Positions 30,571 through 41,208 of a DNA stretch of 64,000 nt are shown here, one piece after another. Source of the DNA: Mesostigma viride (Eukaryota; Streptophyta; Mesostigmatophyceae; Mesostigmatales; Mesostigmataceae); the NCBI GenBank assembly GCA_009746045.1, contig RPFO01000188.1, positions 908,035-972,034 on the forward strand, in the 5' to 3' direction. Position 1 is the stretch's first letter, and each line of letters begins with the position of its first letter. Below the pieces are notes generated by a model. It was not told the origin of the DNA, searched no databases, and saw only the letters and a program-made list of their open reading frames with translations. Position numbers and translations under genes: made by a program.

Positions 30571-30902
30571 TTACAATTTTTAGTGTTTGTATCCCATCCT
30601 AACTAAAAAATCTATCTACAAAACCAACCCCAGGGTCAACTCATTGAGGAAAGGGGTCTATCATCCATTATAAGGGTGTCACCGCGCACACTCACCGTAC
30701 CCCCCTGAGGGGGGGCTATTTATAGAGCAGGGGGGGCTAGCACTGGGACCACCCACTATACCCCCAGGTGGGCCCTAATATGGTTATGCTTGGTTCCTAG
30801 TATGGTCTAGAAAAAATAATTAGGCTGAATGGGGGCACCTGTGGCATACTGTGCAACTCGTGACTCATTTTAGTCACGAGTCAAAGACGGTTGAGGGGTC
30901 AG

Positions 30903-31240
30903 TAAAGCTTGCAATACCATGAGAATGGGCCGTTGCCCTATTAGCGGGGGGGTGGGGGTGGGGGTGGGGGTGGAGAAGGGTAGTGCTGGAGGTGGGGGGG
31001 GGGGGGGGGGGGCCGGGGGAGGGGGAGGGTGGCGATTGGGGTTAATGCTTGTCAACGCATGGAGTCTTTCTTTCAGGGCGGATATGCGTCGTCTCCGTCC
31101 TGGCTGGGGTCGCCGGCGTGTCGACTGGGCCTCATCCCGCTCAAGGCGGGCCAGGAGGCGTGTGAGGCTGGTAAATTGGCGGGAAGGTTGACCGTGGCGT
31201 GCCTGGCGACCTTGCATCCTCATCATGCTCACATGCACGG
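30903..31240 (-). pseudogene. LINE E ORF2 N-terminal region
   Basis: Minus-strand frame with basic and helical sequence (SLTRLLARLERDEAQ, ISALKERLHAL), a Pro/Thr-rich run (poly-G on the plus strand, about 30947-31030) and then RPILMVLQALLT. It leads directly into VRTLPADP across the piggyBac-like insertion. Assigned by position; no domain recognised. Confidence 0.5.
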
Positions 31241-31383
31241 TGCGACATGAGGGTGGAAAGGGGCTTGTTTATAAAGGCTGTGCCCAAAGCCTATTGTACC
31301 GCGAGGCCGCGAGGGTGTGCCCTTACCGGGCGCCCTCCATACCCGGGACGTGCGTGGACGATGATGACGCAGCTGGGGCGTGC

Positions 31384-32707
31384 TCAAGTGGGACGGCCCG
31401 GCTTGTGCCGCTTGTTGGGAGCCTGCACATCCGTGCGCTGGCCGTTGATGAAGAGCACGGGGGTGTCGTGGACGAGGCGGACGTAGACCTTCTGGCCTTC
31501 ATGCCTGGCCTTGATCGCCACGTCGCTGCCCAGCAAACCGTTCTTGATGACTAGCTGGGCCGGGGAGAGTAGGTCGTCGAGGCTCGGCGCATTTCTCCCG
31601 CCCAGGAGCTTGCGGGCCTGGAGTACCTTCACCTTGCTAGCTGGCCACATTCGCGAAGGTCACCCGGATGGGGCCAGGCTGGCCCGCCATCCAGGCGGCC
31701 GACTCAATGCGGATCGATGCGTTCGTTGCCCATGCAGATGCAGCCGGCCCACGATGAGGCTGTGGTACAGGCGTTGCGCTAGCATCAGGTCCGTTTCTGG
31801 CTGCTGCGCGACCTGGAAATACCGGACCACTATACTGCGTGAGCGCTGGTCCTCCTCGACAGCAGTCTTGTGGGCTGCAGCCCCCCTGCGTGCGGCATCC
31901 TCCATCAGGATGGCAATGTCCGTCTGTTTCACCATGTTAGCGTAGCTGGTGGCCGGTGCGGGGGCGGCTGGCTGGGGCGGGCTGGTCATGGCGGCCTTGA
32001 CCTCGGCAATTATGCTGGAGTGGATCGAGCTCAGCAGTGCATGTCTTGGCGGATAGCAATGGATAGGGCGCCGAGTTGAGCGGCCATGTCGTCGACTTTC
32101 TGGTTGAGCCGGTGCTGGGTTGCATCCGGGGAAGCAATGGGGGTATTGGCGGTGCCATCGGCATCCTCCGGCCAAAGCGGCAACAAGTGCCCGGAGGCAA
32201 GGGGCCTTCGCGTAGCTCAGAAAAACAGAAAGACGAAGCTGTGGCAGCGCCAGGTCGGCGAGATCCGCCATAGAAATGGTCCCGCCAGGCGTGCTGGGAA
32301 AATATATCTCCTTGCCGTTGGCGTGCAGGTGGCGCAGGATAGCCTGCGCCTGCTCGGCGGTAAGCGAAAAGAACCGGTGTTCGGCGACAGCCTCGCCAGG
32401 CATGAAGTCCGTTGGGTTAAACTCAGCGTCGTCGATGGCGTCGTCGTCGTCGTCGTCAAGGGGGTCGTCCTCACGGAAAACCTCCCTGGAAAAAGGAGCC
32501 GCAGTCGGAGGGATCTGGCTGCATGGACACCATCTCGTCGGCGGGGCCGGTGCAATGCCGCTTAGACGAAACGTTAATGGCGGCTTCAGCAGGCGATGGC
32601 TGGGTCGCAATGGTGTCCACAGCGTCGACTAGTTGCGTGATGGTGTGAGGCGCTGAATCCTCCCCATCGGCGGGGAAGTGGGAGGCGGCTGACGGTGATT
32701 CCGCCAT
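31384..32707 (-). pseudogene. LINE E ORF1-like protein
   Basis: Read right to left over several frames: MAESPSAASHFPADGEDSA (32707), an Asp-rich stretch (32430), EIYFPSTPGGTISM (about 32300), SYANMVKQTDIAI (about 31935), and RSRSIVVRYFQVAQQPETD (about 31830), the start of the RRM-like fold. The last part is KVKVLQARKLLGGRNAPSLD, a VIKNGLL segment and GQKVYVRLVHDTPVLFINGQ (31645-31440), matching the C-terminal domain of L1-type ORF1. Frameshifts near 32470, 32200 and 31660. It is distinct from the ORF1 of the half-LINE copies. Confidence 0.65.
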
Positions 32708-32710
32708 GGC

Positions 32711-33412
32711 TAGTTTCCGGAAAATACGATCCCTGCCTGCACTGCGTTTTATGATATTGCGCTAAATCTTGGGCGATGGCGGCTGAAAATTATATCATCG
32801 TGTTCGTCATCAAAAGACGCTTCTACTGCAATGTACCCGACCAAATTTCATGCCCGGATGTAAAAGTTATGAGCATTCTCAGCATCCATAGCTCGCCACA
32901 CCGTAATCCCGTGTGTATACCGGCCGCTTGAGAAGCCATGCCCTAGCTCTTGTATAGCCATGATGATCTTCCTCCCCCATGCCGGGATCCCCTTAGCTGG
33001 GTTGAACCCGAGACAGCATGGTGGTGCCGGTGTCCTTGAGGCACCTAGTGTTAGCGCTCCCACGGTCCTTAATTTAGGACTTTGTCCTATTAAAATTTAG
33101 GACCAATTTACTATAACCGAGGTACCGGGGGGGGGGGGTCACTATATCGACCGTACCCCAATATGTGGACCGTACCCGGCATGATGTACCCGACCCGTGG
33201 TACCGGTACATAGTACCTGGATTCCGTACCCGGGTACCGGGTATAATGGCGGGAAAGTAGGTACCTCGACCAAAAATATAACCGATTTTGGAGTGAAAAA
33301 GTGGGTGCGGGAATGATCTGAGGTGGATATGGCGACCTGACAATCATGGCCGGCGTTTTCACGTGCGTTTATCATTTCGGGCGCCCAGTAGCAAAAACGA
33401 AAGGTTGTTATA
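32711..33412. other. LINE E 5' flank and GTACC-rich patch
   Basis: No gene. From 33115 to 33280 the motifs GGTACC, GTACCC and CCGTACC recur about ten times in both orientations, including GGTACCGGTACATAGTACC. It may be the subterminal region of an unrecognised transposon end, directly outside the CACTA element. Confidence 0.4.
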
Positions 33413-33419
33413 CACTAGG

Positions 33420-33735
33420 AACTCAGATTCTGAGAATTTTCTCAAAACCCTCAATTTTCTCACCTTTTGTGAGAATTTTTTGAGAAAATTGAGAAAAATC
33501 TCAATTTTTTTCCGCAGACGCTAGGCAAAAAATCTCACCAGGGTGAGATTTTGGTGAGAAAAAGGGGGTTTTGGTGAGATTGGGGTGAGAAAAAACCCTA
33601 AAGTGAGAAAAAAGGTGAGAATGGGTGAGAAAAAGTCCGAAAAATTGAGAAAATTGAGAAAATTGAGAAGTTTCTCACCAACACGAGAAAAATCACAAGT
33701 CAACGTGGTGAGAAATTTCTCACCAAGAGTGTAAC
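33420..33735. repeat. Left subterminal GTGAGAAA array of the CACTA element
   Basis: More than 20 copies of GAGAAA/GTGAGA-type motifs (GGGTGAGAAAAA, TTGAGAAAATTGAG). The mirror array (TTTCTCAC) lies at 37470-37805. In known CACTA elements such arrays bind the accessory TnpA-type protein. Confidence 0.85.
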
Positions 33736-33903
33736 ACGAGAAAAATCATGAGCTTTATTTCATTAAGTCCTGAACGTGAAAAAAAACTCAACACCACTTT
33801 GATATGCATTATAGGGTGCACAAAGGTGCAATTAATATAGGGTTGTCATACAATATAAAACAGCACATCATTCCATAAACAATGCTGTCATGCCCAAATT
33901 AAA

Positions 33904-34992
33904 TCAATAGTCATCTTCTTCAGAACTGCTGTCCGAGGGGTTGCTTGCATCAACATCATCTTCTGATGACATAGTGTCATCCCCACTAGTGTCGCAATAG
34001 TTCACAGCTTTACGCTGCCTTCCACTGGCCCTCTTTGCCATAGGGACCTCCTCAATTACAACGGTGGGCTGGCTAGGTCCAGCATCTGTGGGAGCACCAC
34101 GCTTGCGGCTGCGCCCTCGAGCAGGTGCCTTGCCAGCGCGGCGCACCACGTCGCCATCACCTAGGTCTGCCGCTGCCACCTTCTTCTTCTTGGACCCCTT
34201 CTTCTTGCCTTTCTTCTTGCCACTAGGCGGTGGCGGTGGCATCGGCTCACCCTCCTCAATCACTTCAAACTGCGGCATGGTGGGGAAATCTGCTGCCACG
34301 CTGTGATACACATGGTTACTGAGGGCAGATTGCGCCTGATGTGCCATGCTCCATGGCAGTTTGGCAGGGATTACCACCATTTCGGGAGCATAGCATTCAT
34401 CGACGACATACCCAACTGAGCTCACTGCACCTGGCAACACAAGGCACGACGACCTGGGGGCCTGTGCGCTGCTGATGACCACCAACCTCTCGTGGGGCAG
34501 GTGAGCGACATGAAGGCGATCAAAAAGCTCCACCTTCAACAACAGCTGCCATTCCCAGCCCCCTCGTGGGTACTCTAACCTGGCCTTCAGAATGTGTGTA
34601 ATGAAACCAAAGTCTACACCGCCCGGGCCATGCACCGCAACTCCCGCATTCTTGTGCCGCTTTCCCTGGGATTGGTCCGCAGCCTCCGTGCGGTAGTTGA
34701 ACCCGTGTATCCTGACTTTGTGGAAAGAATCCGCGTAGCGCTTCACGCCCCCACACGCCGCTACAATGCCTTGCGGCACAAGCGGCGTCAGGTTTAATGA
34801 TGCCCATGCAAGCACGTTGAACGTTGTGTCAGCACAGCGATCTCGCCTGCATTCAAACAAACGCACACCGATAACCCAGCAAAGAGTATTATTATTGCAA
34901 GTATTGGTTATTAAAAAAAATAGAACAGATACAACACAGGACGCTTTTACTGGCGGCAAGATCATGGCACCCGGATGGGTAAAACCAAACAA
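33904..34992 (-). CDS. DUF4216-like CACTA transposon protein
   Basis: An open frame of 362 codons. Residues about 92-160 read KVRIHGFNYRTEAAD, a KNAGVAVHG segment, VDFGFITHILKARLEYP and LLLKVELFD, the pattern of DUF4216 in plant CACTA transposons (basic start, Asn-[SA]-Gly-Val, then a Tyr/Phe-Gly, Leu-Glu-Tyr and Phe-Asp series). Downstream are a Pro run, a Lys-rich patch (KKKGKKKGSKKKK), an AT-hook-like RGRSRKRG and a Ser/Asp/Glu tail ending SSEEDDY. The first 60-70 residues are cysteine-rich and may be intron or leader; the true start is uncertain. Function unknown; presumed DNA-binding transposition accessory protein. Confidence 0.6.
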   Translation of the reverse strand: MFGFTHPGAMILPPVKASCVVSVLFFLITNTCNNNTLCWVIGVRLFECRRDRCADTTFNVLAWASLNLTPLVPQGIVAACGGVKRYADSFHKVRIHGFNYRTEAADQSQGKRHKNAGVAVHGPGGVDFGFITHILKARLEYPRGGWEWQLLLKVELFDRLHVAHLPHERLVVISSAQAPRSSCLVLPGAVSSVGYVVDECYAPEMVVIPAKLPWSMAHQAQSALSNHVYHSVAADFPTMPQFEVIEEGEPMPPPPPSGKKKGKKKGSKKKKVAAADLGDGDVVRRAGKAPARGRSRKRGAPTDAGPSQPTVVIEEVPMAKRASGRQRKAVNYCDTSGDDTMSSEDDVDASNPSDSSSEEDDY

Positions 34993-35283
34993 ACTAGATA
35001 TTAATTACTAGGGCTGGCTTTGTGACAGTAAAACATGATTGCATGGCTAATCCCAAGGCGCCTTTCAATAGGACTGAATTAAAAAAACCAAAGCAGACGG
35101 CGTAAGTAGCATTTGCAAAAAACAAGGCTCACCAGTAGGCCTCGTCGCCATTCGCAGGGTCGCTGTAATCAGCCTTGGGAAGGGCATCTTCTACCAGCAA
35201 ATCCCTTGCCGCGTTGTGTCAGCACAGCGATCCCCCCTGCATCCAAACAAAGGCACACCGATAACCAAGCAAAGAGTATGCAA

Positions 35284-35390
35284 ATGTGTAGCCTTGTTCA
35301 TTGAAACTATGGCTGGCTTACGCAAAGAGCGACTGTAAGATGACCTATACAGTGGGGCCGGAAACAGCTTGCTTGATCAGGGCGTGTTTT
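35284..35390 (+). repeat. Dispersed repeat R1, partial copy 2
   Basis: Matches the 3' half of 15190-15425: TGTGTAGCC, TTCATTGAAAC, GGCTGGCTTACG, AAGAGCGACTG, GGCCGGAAACAGCTTGCTTG. It lies within the CACTA element. Confidence 0.75.
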
Positions 35391-36119
35391 TCGAGCTTCA
35401 CTGGCCGGGAGTGTCTAGTGGTGAGAACCATTGCTGCGATCGCTTTCCCACCATTTACGAGGAAATACCCGCAAATGAAAAACCACTGAAACGGTCTAGC
35501 TAGTCAGTCATTACATTAGCCACATGCCATCATGCATGTTTCCAAACGTCCAGGAACTGCACACGGTGCAAATGCCATTTGCAGTGCAAAAATCCAGAGG
35601 ACACGACCTCATTGCTTCATATTTGTATGCAGAAGACTAAAAAAGTAACATGCATTAATGGCCCGCATGCATAAAGGGCCTGAATTCTGATGCGGGCCCA
35701 ACGGCAGCACCGCCAAAGCAGATAAGGGCCCGCAGTCTGATGCGGGCCCCACGGCACCACCGCCATAGCAGAGCTCGAAGGTCGTGGTGCGCGTGAAACG
35801 TACGTATGCCCTTTGTCGGTAGGTGCCGTTGGGGTCAAATTGGGTGCCGCCAAAATCGGGCCGACGCGTCAATAGACTGAGGCCGTCGATGAGAGCCATC
35901 ATGCGGCTTGGGGAACTTCAGCTAAGTTAACTTAACGCAAACCACTGGTCGCCCGCGTCGGGAACCGGCCCAACGGCTCTCCCGCAACAGAAAATTACGC
36001 GGCATACTGCATAAGTCGTCGGATTGTTACATTTCGACGGTCAAGATTTCATGATGAGGTTTGCGTTCAATTTGCCGCAGTTTGCCGCCCAGAGAAAGTA
36101 GTTGTTGGACTCGTTGCCC

Positions 36120-36352
36120 ACGATGAAACACAATCAAGCAAGCCGTTTCCGGCCCCACCGTGTAGGTCATGTAGTCGCTCTTCACGTCAGCCAGCCGTAA
36201 TTTCAATGCACAAGGCTACACATTTCCATCTCCATTCATATTCATAATCCTGCACGACTCGAAAACGCGGACAAGATAACGGCAGGCTCGAGCTACCATG
36301 GTCCGGATTCTCCCGATTTCTGGCCTGCGCTGGTTGTCTCCTTGATATTGGC
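36120..36352 (-). repeat. Dispersed repeat R1, copy 3 (inverted)
   Basis: A full-length inverted copy of R1 in the CACTA element, running from CAAGCAAGCCGTTTCCGGCC to GGTTGTCTCCTTGAT. Confidence 0.8.
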
Positions 36353-37469
36353 AACTCTCTCCGGTAAGAGATTTTCCGCAGTTTGGCTGTTTCGAAACGT
36401 TAATTAAGTGAGATGCCTTCGGATCAGGAGACTCACACAGCCGCGAAATCATGCCAAAGGTCATATGTTCGATCCCTTGCTGGTAGCTTCTGAGCTTTCT
36501 TATTTTCTGTGTTCCGCGGAATCTCAGATTTGGGCCGCTAGCGTTTTCACGTTTGTTGCTTTCTGATCCGACGACAACGTTGTGCCTTGCTCGTGTGACA
36601 TCTGGCGCATGGTGTGATTCATGTGTATGGTGCTGCCTTGCCACATGGGGCTGCTTTGCCATAAGAGTGAGTGTTGGGTTCTACACATTTGCTGCATGGA
36701 CCGTTAGGTGCTGGTGAGCTCTTCCTTGTAGAATGGTGATGTCTATGTCAAGGATCTGATGTCTTTTTTGTCTCTTGCACTGCTTTCATTTTAGGGGGAA
36801 TTATAGGTGTCATTATTTTGGCATTTGAAGGTATAGATGTTTATCTGCAAGGGCCTGTTTTTTTTCCCCCGGCCTCTTGCATGCATGGATGTGTAGAATT
36901 GTATGTTGATGGAATTATGATTTGCCATACACATTTGCTGCATGGATTTTTAGGTGGTGCTGAGCTCAAGATCCTTGTAGAACGCTTACATCTATGTCAA
37001 GGATCTGATTTCTTTTCCTCTTGCGTATATTGTGTCGGTTTGCTTTATTTCTTGCAGGGACCACGAGAGTAAAATGCAAGCGGTTCCACTTTCAAGTCAG
37101 CATGTGACGCCCTGTCGACCGGCCCGCTTTTTAGCTAGCTACCATATAGTATTTGATGATAGGCATTGAATGCGAAAGATGTCATAACGCCATAACAGAC
37201 TGTGTTGAACAGGCATTGAATGCCGAAGATGTCATAACGCCATAACAGACTGTGTTGAAAAGGCATATTTGAATGCCGAAGATGTACATAACGCCATAAC
37301 AGTGTTGAATAGTTGAATCAACGGGTTCTTGCAGCTGTAAACATTAAAATTATTCAAACATTTAATGAAAAAATCATTATTGTTCGTGCTGTTTTGAACA
37401 GCGGTTGTTACTGGCACTGCATGCATGTGTCTGCTGCCAGCATATTGCATTATGGGTGTGTTTTTCAGC

Positions 37470-37805
37470 GCTGTGTTTTCTCACTTTTCTCACTTTTCTC
37501 ACGTCCTGTTTTTCTCACTTTTCTCACTTTTCTCACGTCCTGATTTTCTCACTTTTCTCACGTTTCACACCTCCCGTTTTTCTCACTTATCTCATGTCCT
37601 GTTTTTTGAGATTTTTCTCACGTTTTTCCCCTTTTTTCACCTTTTTGGGGCAATCTCACCCGGGTGAGAAACGTGTTTTCTCACCCATTCTCACCCCATT
37701 CTCACCCTTTTTTCTCACCTTTCTCACCCATTCTCACCCATTTCTCACCCTTTTTCTCACCTTTCTCACCCTTTTTCTCACAATTTCTCACCCATTCTCA
37801 AAGCC
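37470..37805. repeat. Right subterminal TTTCTCAC array of the CACTA element
   Basis: A pyrimidine-rich array of CTCACTTTTCTCAC and CTCACCC motifs, the reverse complement of the left array in motif. It ends at the right CACTA terminus. Confidence 0.85.
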
Positions 37806-37817
37806 GAGTTCCTAGTG

Positions 37818-39250
37818 TAGTCAATGCATGCAGGCTGTGAAAATTTTCTGCGCAAGTTTTTATGTTTAGCGCTGTAGCACAGCGGCAAAACACAAATGGG
37901 TCGCAGATCGCCTGCTCGCGGAGGGTCGATTTTGGCACAAACATGTTATTAGTGTATTAGCAATGGTGGTGCGAATCAAGCCAGGAAATTTCTTTGGACG
38001 ATTCTGATTATAGTCTGGAGTTTATAAACGGAGTATTTGACATGGGAGCGCCTGGGCCGTGATATTCTTGCCCGATTTCCATTGTCGACCACGTTTTAGG
38101 GACGTTCAGGCTGGGCAGCGAGCGCACCTTATATAGGTCTTCACTTTCGGTATTTCTTGGACCTAGAACGCAGCACAAGCGTGCCAGGTTTATATCATTT
38201 TCGAACCGGTTGGCCAGCTTTGGTGCACTCTGCTCTCGGAAAGCTGACCTCGCTGCGGATTTCAGCGACTTTTTTGCAACCATCTGGAATGAGGCGACGT
38301 AAGTAGCACTGGGTACGTGCCGGGGTGTCCTAGATCATGAGTGTAACTGGCAACGCTGCATGTCGTGGTGCTTTGAGTCAGCCAGCTATGCCTAAAAAGA
38401 GGGGACGCTCTCTGTGCACATAACTGTCACACATAGTTGGTTTACGTCATACAATCAGTTTTACGTCGCTATCTTCGTCGTCCGCTGCAGCTAAAACACA
38501 CATGCGTAAGAGCAGTTTTACTCATGTGTTAGTTATGAACCATTGTCCTATGGCCTGCAGTCGTTCAGGGTGTTCTCGGGGTCAGTATATACAGTATGGT
38601 TTACGTGTGACATGCACCCTGAATTCACTCACAAAGCGTTGCAGGTTAGCACAACGTTGTTTTGTAACTTGATTTGGCTGCATTCATGTGTTAGTTGCAA
38701 TGCAAATGCAATGTTTTTTCATCGCTGGGTGGTGGCCAGCATGTCCGTGATGTCAAAGAAGGTTTGGCATATGCTTAGAGAAAGTTTACCGCAAGGGGTG
38801 GGCCATGTTCAAGCCGGGCAACCTCAGCAACCATGCAACCGTATATTGCATTACCTGCACCATCTGTGACACGCGTATATATAGAGGCAGCCACAGCAGC
38901 TGGGTATGGCCTTGTTATACGCTGCCCCGCCATCCCAAGGCCTCGTAGGGTCCCCTAGCGCTTGTAAGATGCTCAAGGGACCGTGTGGATAGCATGGTAA
39001 TGCGTTGATACTAATTGTTCCTATTGGTCCTAAATTCTCATTTTGACCAAATTCGCGGTTTGAGAATTGAGGCCTGCCATGGGCCAGGGTCCATTCAGGC
39101 ACTAAATGTAATTATTTGAACCCAGGTTTTTGTCCAAAATTCAAAAAGTGTGTTATCTGCCATGGGTAAAAATGCCAGGGTCAAAATTTGATGTTTGCAC
39201 ATATATTCAAACTGGTCCTAAAATAAGGACTTTTCTTGGGAACACTGCAT
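37818..39250. other. Unassigned stretch
   Basis: About 1.4 kb with no recognisable gene. Open frames are short and lack coding bias. Confidence 0.4.
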
Positions 39251-39259
39251 GACACTAGA

Positions 39260-39395
39260 GCAAGTGTTGCTTACATTCCACTCTTGCAGGAAGTAGCCCA
39301 GAATGTATTAAAAGCCATATGCCCCTTCTCCGGGATATGTGCTACATGTACTCCCAACGGAGTTATGTTACTAAGTAATTAATTAATTGGTCTAG
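39260..39395 (+). mobile_element. Half-LINE 3' tail fragment
   Basis: It reads CTTGCAGGAAGTAGCC, GCCATATGCCCC, GTGCTACATGTACTCCCAAC, GGAGTTATGTTAC, then AATTAATTAATT. It is the reverse complement of 5140-5345, the tail of half-LINE A, so it is a 5'-truncated copy in plus orientation. Confidence 0.75.
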
Positions 39396-39675
39396 CCGGC
39401 CCCCAGCGGCTTGGCCAGCCAGGGCGGCATATTTTGACCTGGCCTGGCCCCAAGGACATTCCTGAAAGGGTAGGGAAACATGCCACGAACTACACCCAGA
39501 TGTTGCTGGCCGACCTAGTGGTCCCAGCCCAGTTTGAACACCGCATCCACTCTCTCTCCCTCCTTTGGACTGCCATGCAGAACAAGACGCGGTGGCAGAA
39601 GATTGTCAAGGCTCACACGCCAGCCCCTGTGGGCACTCAAGCCACCTCCCCCCAAGAGGAGGAGGCGTTTTGATG
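39396..39675 (+). pseudogene. LINE ORF2 extreme C-terminus
   Basis: The plus strand reads FEHRIHSLSLLWTAMQNKTR, WQKIVKAHTPAPVG, matching the LINE tail motif GLSVIWxxMxxKxRWxxV...PVG seen at 6600 and 17930. Truncated at the 5' side. Confidence 0.7.
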
Positions 39676-40054
39676 AGTAGTGTAATTAGGGTTTTTCTAG
39701 ACTAGATAGCTTAGAGTTAGATTAGTTCCGTCGATTACGCGGCTTCCTCCACTCCACCCATCCATCAAGGAATATGTGCTACATCATGATCTCAGTCCCC
39801 ACGGAGGCATGTCAGTTATAATTGAATTTAATTTAATTTTAATGGCAAATAAACTCCAACCATGCCCAAGGTCTGAACCCTGTTGTGACTTGTTGATGGA
39901 CATGCACAATGCAGGTGCCGGCGACAGGGGTGCGAGAGGCAATTGCCGCCGACGCAACTGAAACGGCCAGGACTGGTGGTGTCTGTAATTTACGACTTAA
40001 ATTGAAGTGTCGACTTAACTTAAGCCATGTACGCCCAACACTGGTATTTACTAT

Positions 40055-40145
40055 TTAGTATTTTCTCGTGTACGGCCTTATTAGCTTCGCCAATTCTGGC
40101 GAACCTAACGGTTCTTCCGAAAATTGGCTCCGCCTGCTTGCCGCC
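40055..40145 (+). mobile_element. GGAT-MITE, one-ended copy
   Basis: It contains CTCGTGTACGGCCTTATTAG, CTTCGCCAATTCTGGCGAAC and the terminal motif GGTTCTTCCGAAAATTGGCT, CCGCC. It matches one side of the elements at 44345-44541 and 51764-53240. The GGAT core and other end are missing. Confidence 0.75.
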
Positions 40146-40257
40146 TGATAAGAAATTTTGTGCACGTAGGAAATAAGGAGTTGATTAAGGACTTACAAGG
40201 TCCTATCTTACTGTGTTTATAAAACACTAATTTTTTTTAGGGTTGGGTCCACGCTGG

Positions 40258-40565
40258 ATTTTTGGCAGCGAGTACGAGTACCGAGTACTACTCAGGCTAA
40301 AAAAAGTCGGCGAGTACGAGTACCGAGTACTACTCGGGCTCAGAAAAACTTGGCGAGTACGAGTACCGAGTACTACTCGGGCTCAAAAAAGTAGGCGAGT
40401 ACGAGTAGCGAGTAGTACTCGAGCTCAAAAAAGTAGGCGAGTACGAGTAACGAGTAGTACTCAGGCTAAAAAAATTCGGCGAGTACGAGTACCGAGTACT
40501 ACTCAGGCTAAAAAAAGTCGGCGAGTACGAGTACCGAGTAGTACTCGAGTACTACTCGAGTACCT
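40258..40565. repeat. Left subterminal GAGTAC minisatellite
   Basis: About seven units of roughly 40-44 nt: GCGAGTACGAGTACCGAGTA, CTACTCGGGCT, AAAAAAAG. Each unit is itself partly palindromic (GAGTAC/GTACTC). The same array occurs at 43850-44195. Confidence 0.92.
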
Positions 40566-41208
40566 GCGATACTATTGGCTGATATAATTTCCCTAAAATT
40601 TACAAAAAAAACTATGAAGTAACGGGCCAAATATATATATATACTTTCTGAAAATAACAATAAAAAGAGACAACAAATATTAATGTTTATTGCCACAATA
40701 AACATTAATATAGCTATGAGGATAAACTTGTTTCCCCGTCAACAAGGAGTAAGCCGCACCCCTCGGAACAACAAATAAATAATAATGCTCAACAGCCTTG
40801 CAAGTCCGACATGATGACAAGAAGAGAATGATGGCGGCGGTAGCCGTGGGCAGGGCAGTGGGTGGCATTTTTCCTTTCCGAGCCGGCTGCGAACTTGTGA
40901 GGCCGGGCCAGCCAGTGTCGACCCGTGTCGAATGTCTCGCGCTATTCATGACAACCATGATGATTGTCCTCGGAACATGAGTACTACTCGAGTACTTCCA
41001 GGTAAATAGGTGTACGTTTATTCCAAATATAGCCAGTAGGTAATCCCTGCTAAAGTACTACTCGAGTACTACTCGACCATCTCAGGTTTCGGGGAAATGG
41101 GTATATTTTATTAGCCAATTATGGACCAAAGAGGTGAGAGGGGAAATGAGTATCAGCGAATCCTAATGAAGGTGGGCACACACACGTGTGGCGGTGACAG
41201 GTGAAAGG

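Larger units (their letters stand above)
28038..30902 (+). mobile_element. piggyBac-like transposon inserted in LINE E
   Basis: The left end is TTAA followed by CCCCTAAACCGTCCT (28042-28056). The right end, read inward, is CCCCTCAACCGTCTT (30898-30884), flanked by a degraded target TCAG. The termini match at 13 of 15 positions. On the minus strand, LINE ORF2 reads ILMVLQALLT up to 30903 and resumes as VRTLPADP at 28036, so the element sits in the LINE at a TTAA. It carries one gene, 28359-29612. Confidence 0.7.
21127..32710 (-). mobile_element. LINE copy E: near full length, split by three nested insertions
   Basis: Pieces in minus-strand order: ORF1 (32707-31384), ORF2 N-terminus (31240-30903), endonuclease (28036-27164), linker (27160-26481), RT (26480-25500), C-terminal region (25500-25120, then 22520-22373), and 3' UTR with AATT tail (21520-21127). 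They are interrupted by a piggyBac-like element, an R2-like twin and a hairpin element. Removing the insertions leaves about 5.3 kb, a normal LINE length. ORF1 and ORF2 both carry frameshifts, so the copy is inactive. Confidence 0.8.
33413..37817. mobile_element. CACTA (En/Spm-type) transposon
   Basis: Left terminus CACTAGGAACTCAG at 33413; right terminus GAGTTCCTAGTG ending at 37817, its inverted complement. Both ends are followed inward by arrays of GTGAGAAA-type motifs in mirror orientation, as in CACTA subterminal regions. It encodes a DUF4216-like protein (33904-34992, minus) and contains two copies of dispersed repeat R1. The 3-base flanks (ATA and TAG) do not form an obvious target duplication. 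No CACTA transposase (TNP2) catalytic region is seen, so it is probably non-autonomous. Length about 4.4 kb. Confidence 0.75.

Noticed and set aside
33000..33030. Second tRNA B-box-like motif (GGTTCAACCC complement)
   Set aside because: No A box or acceptor stem around it.
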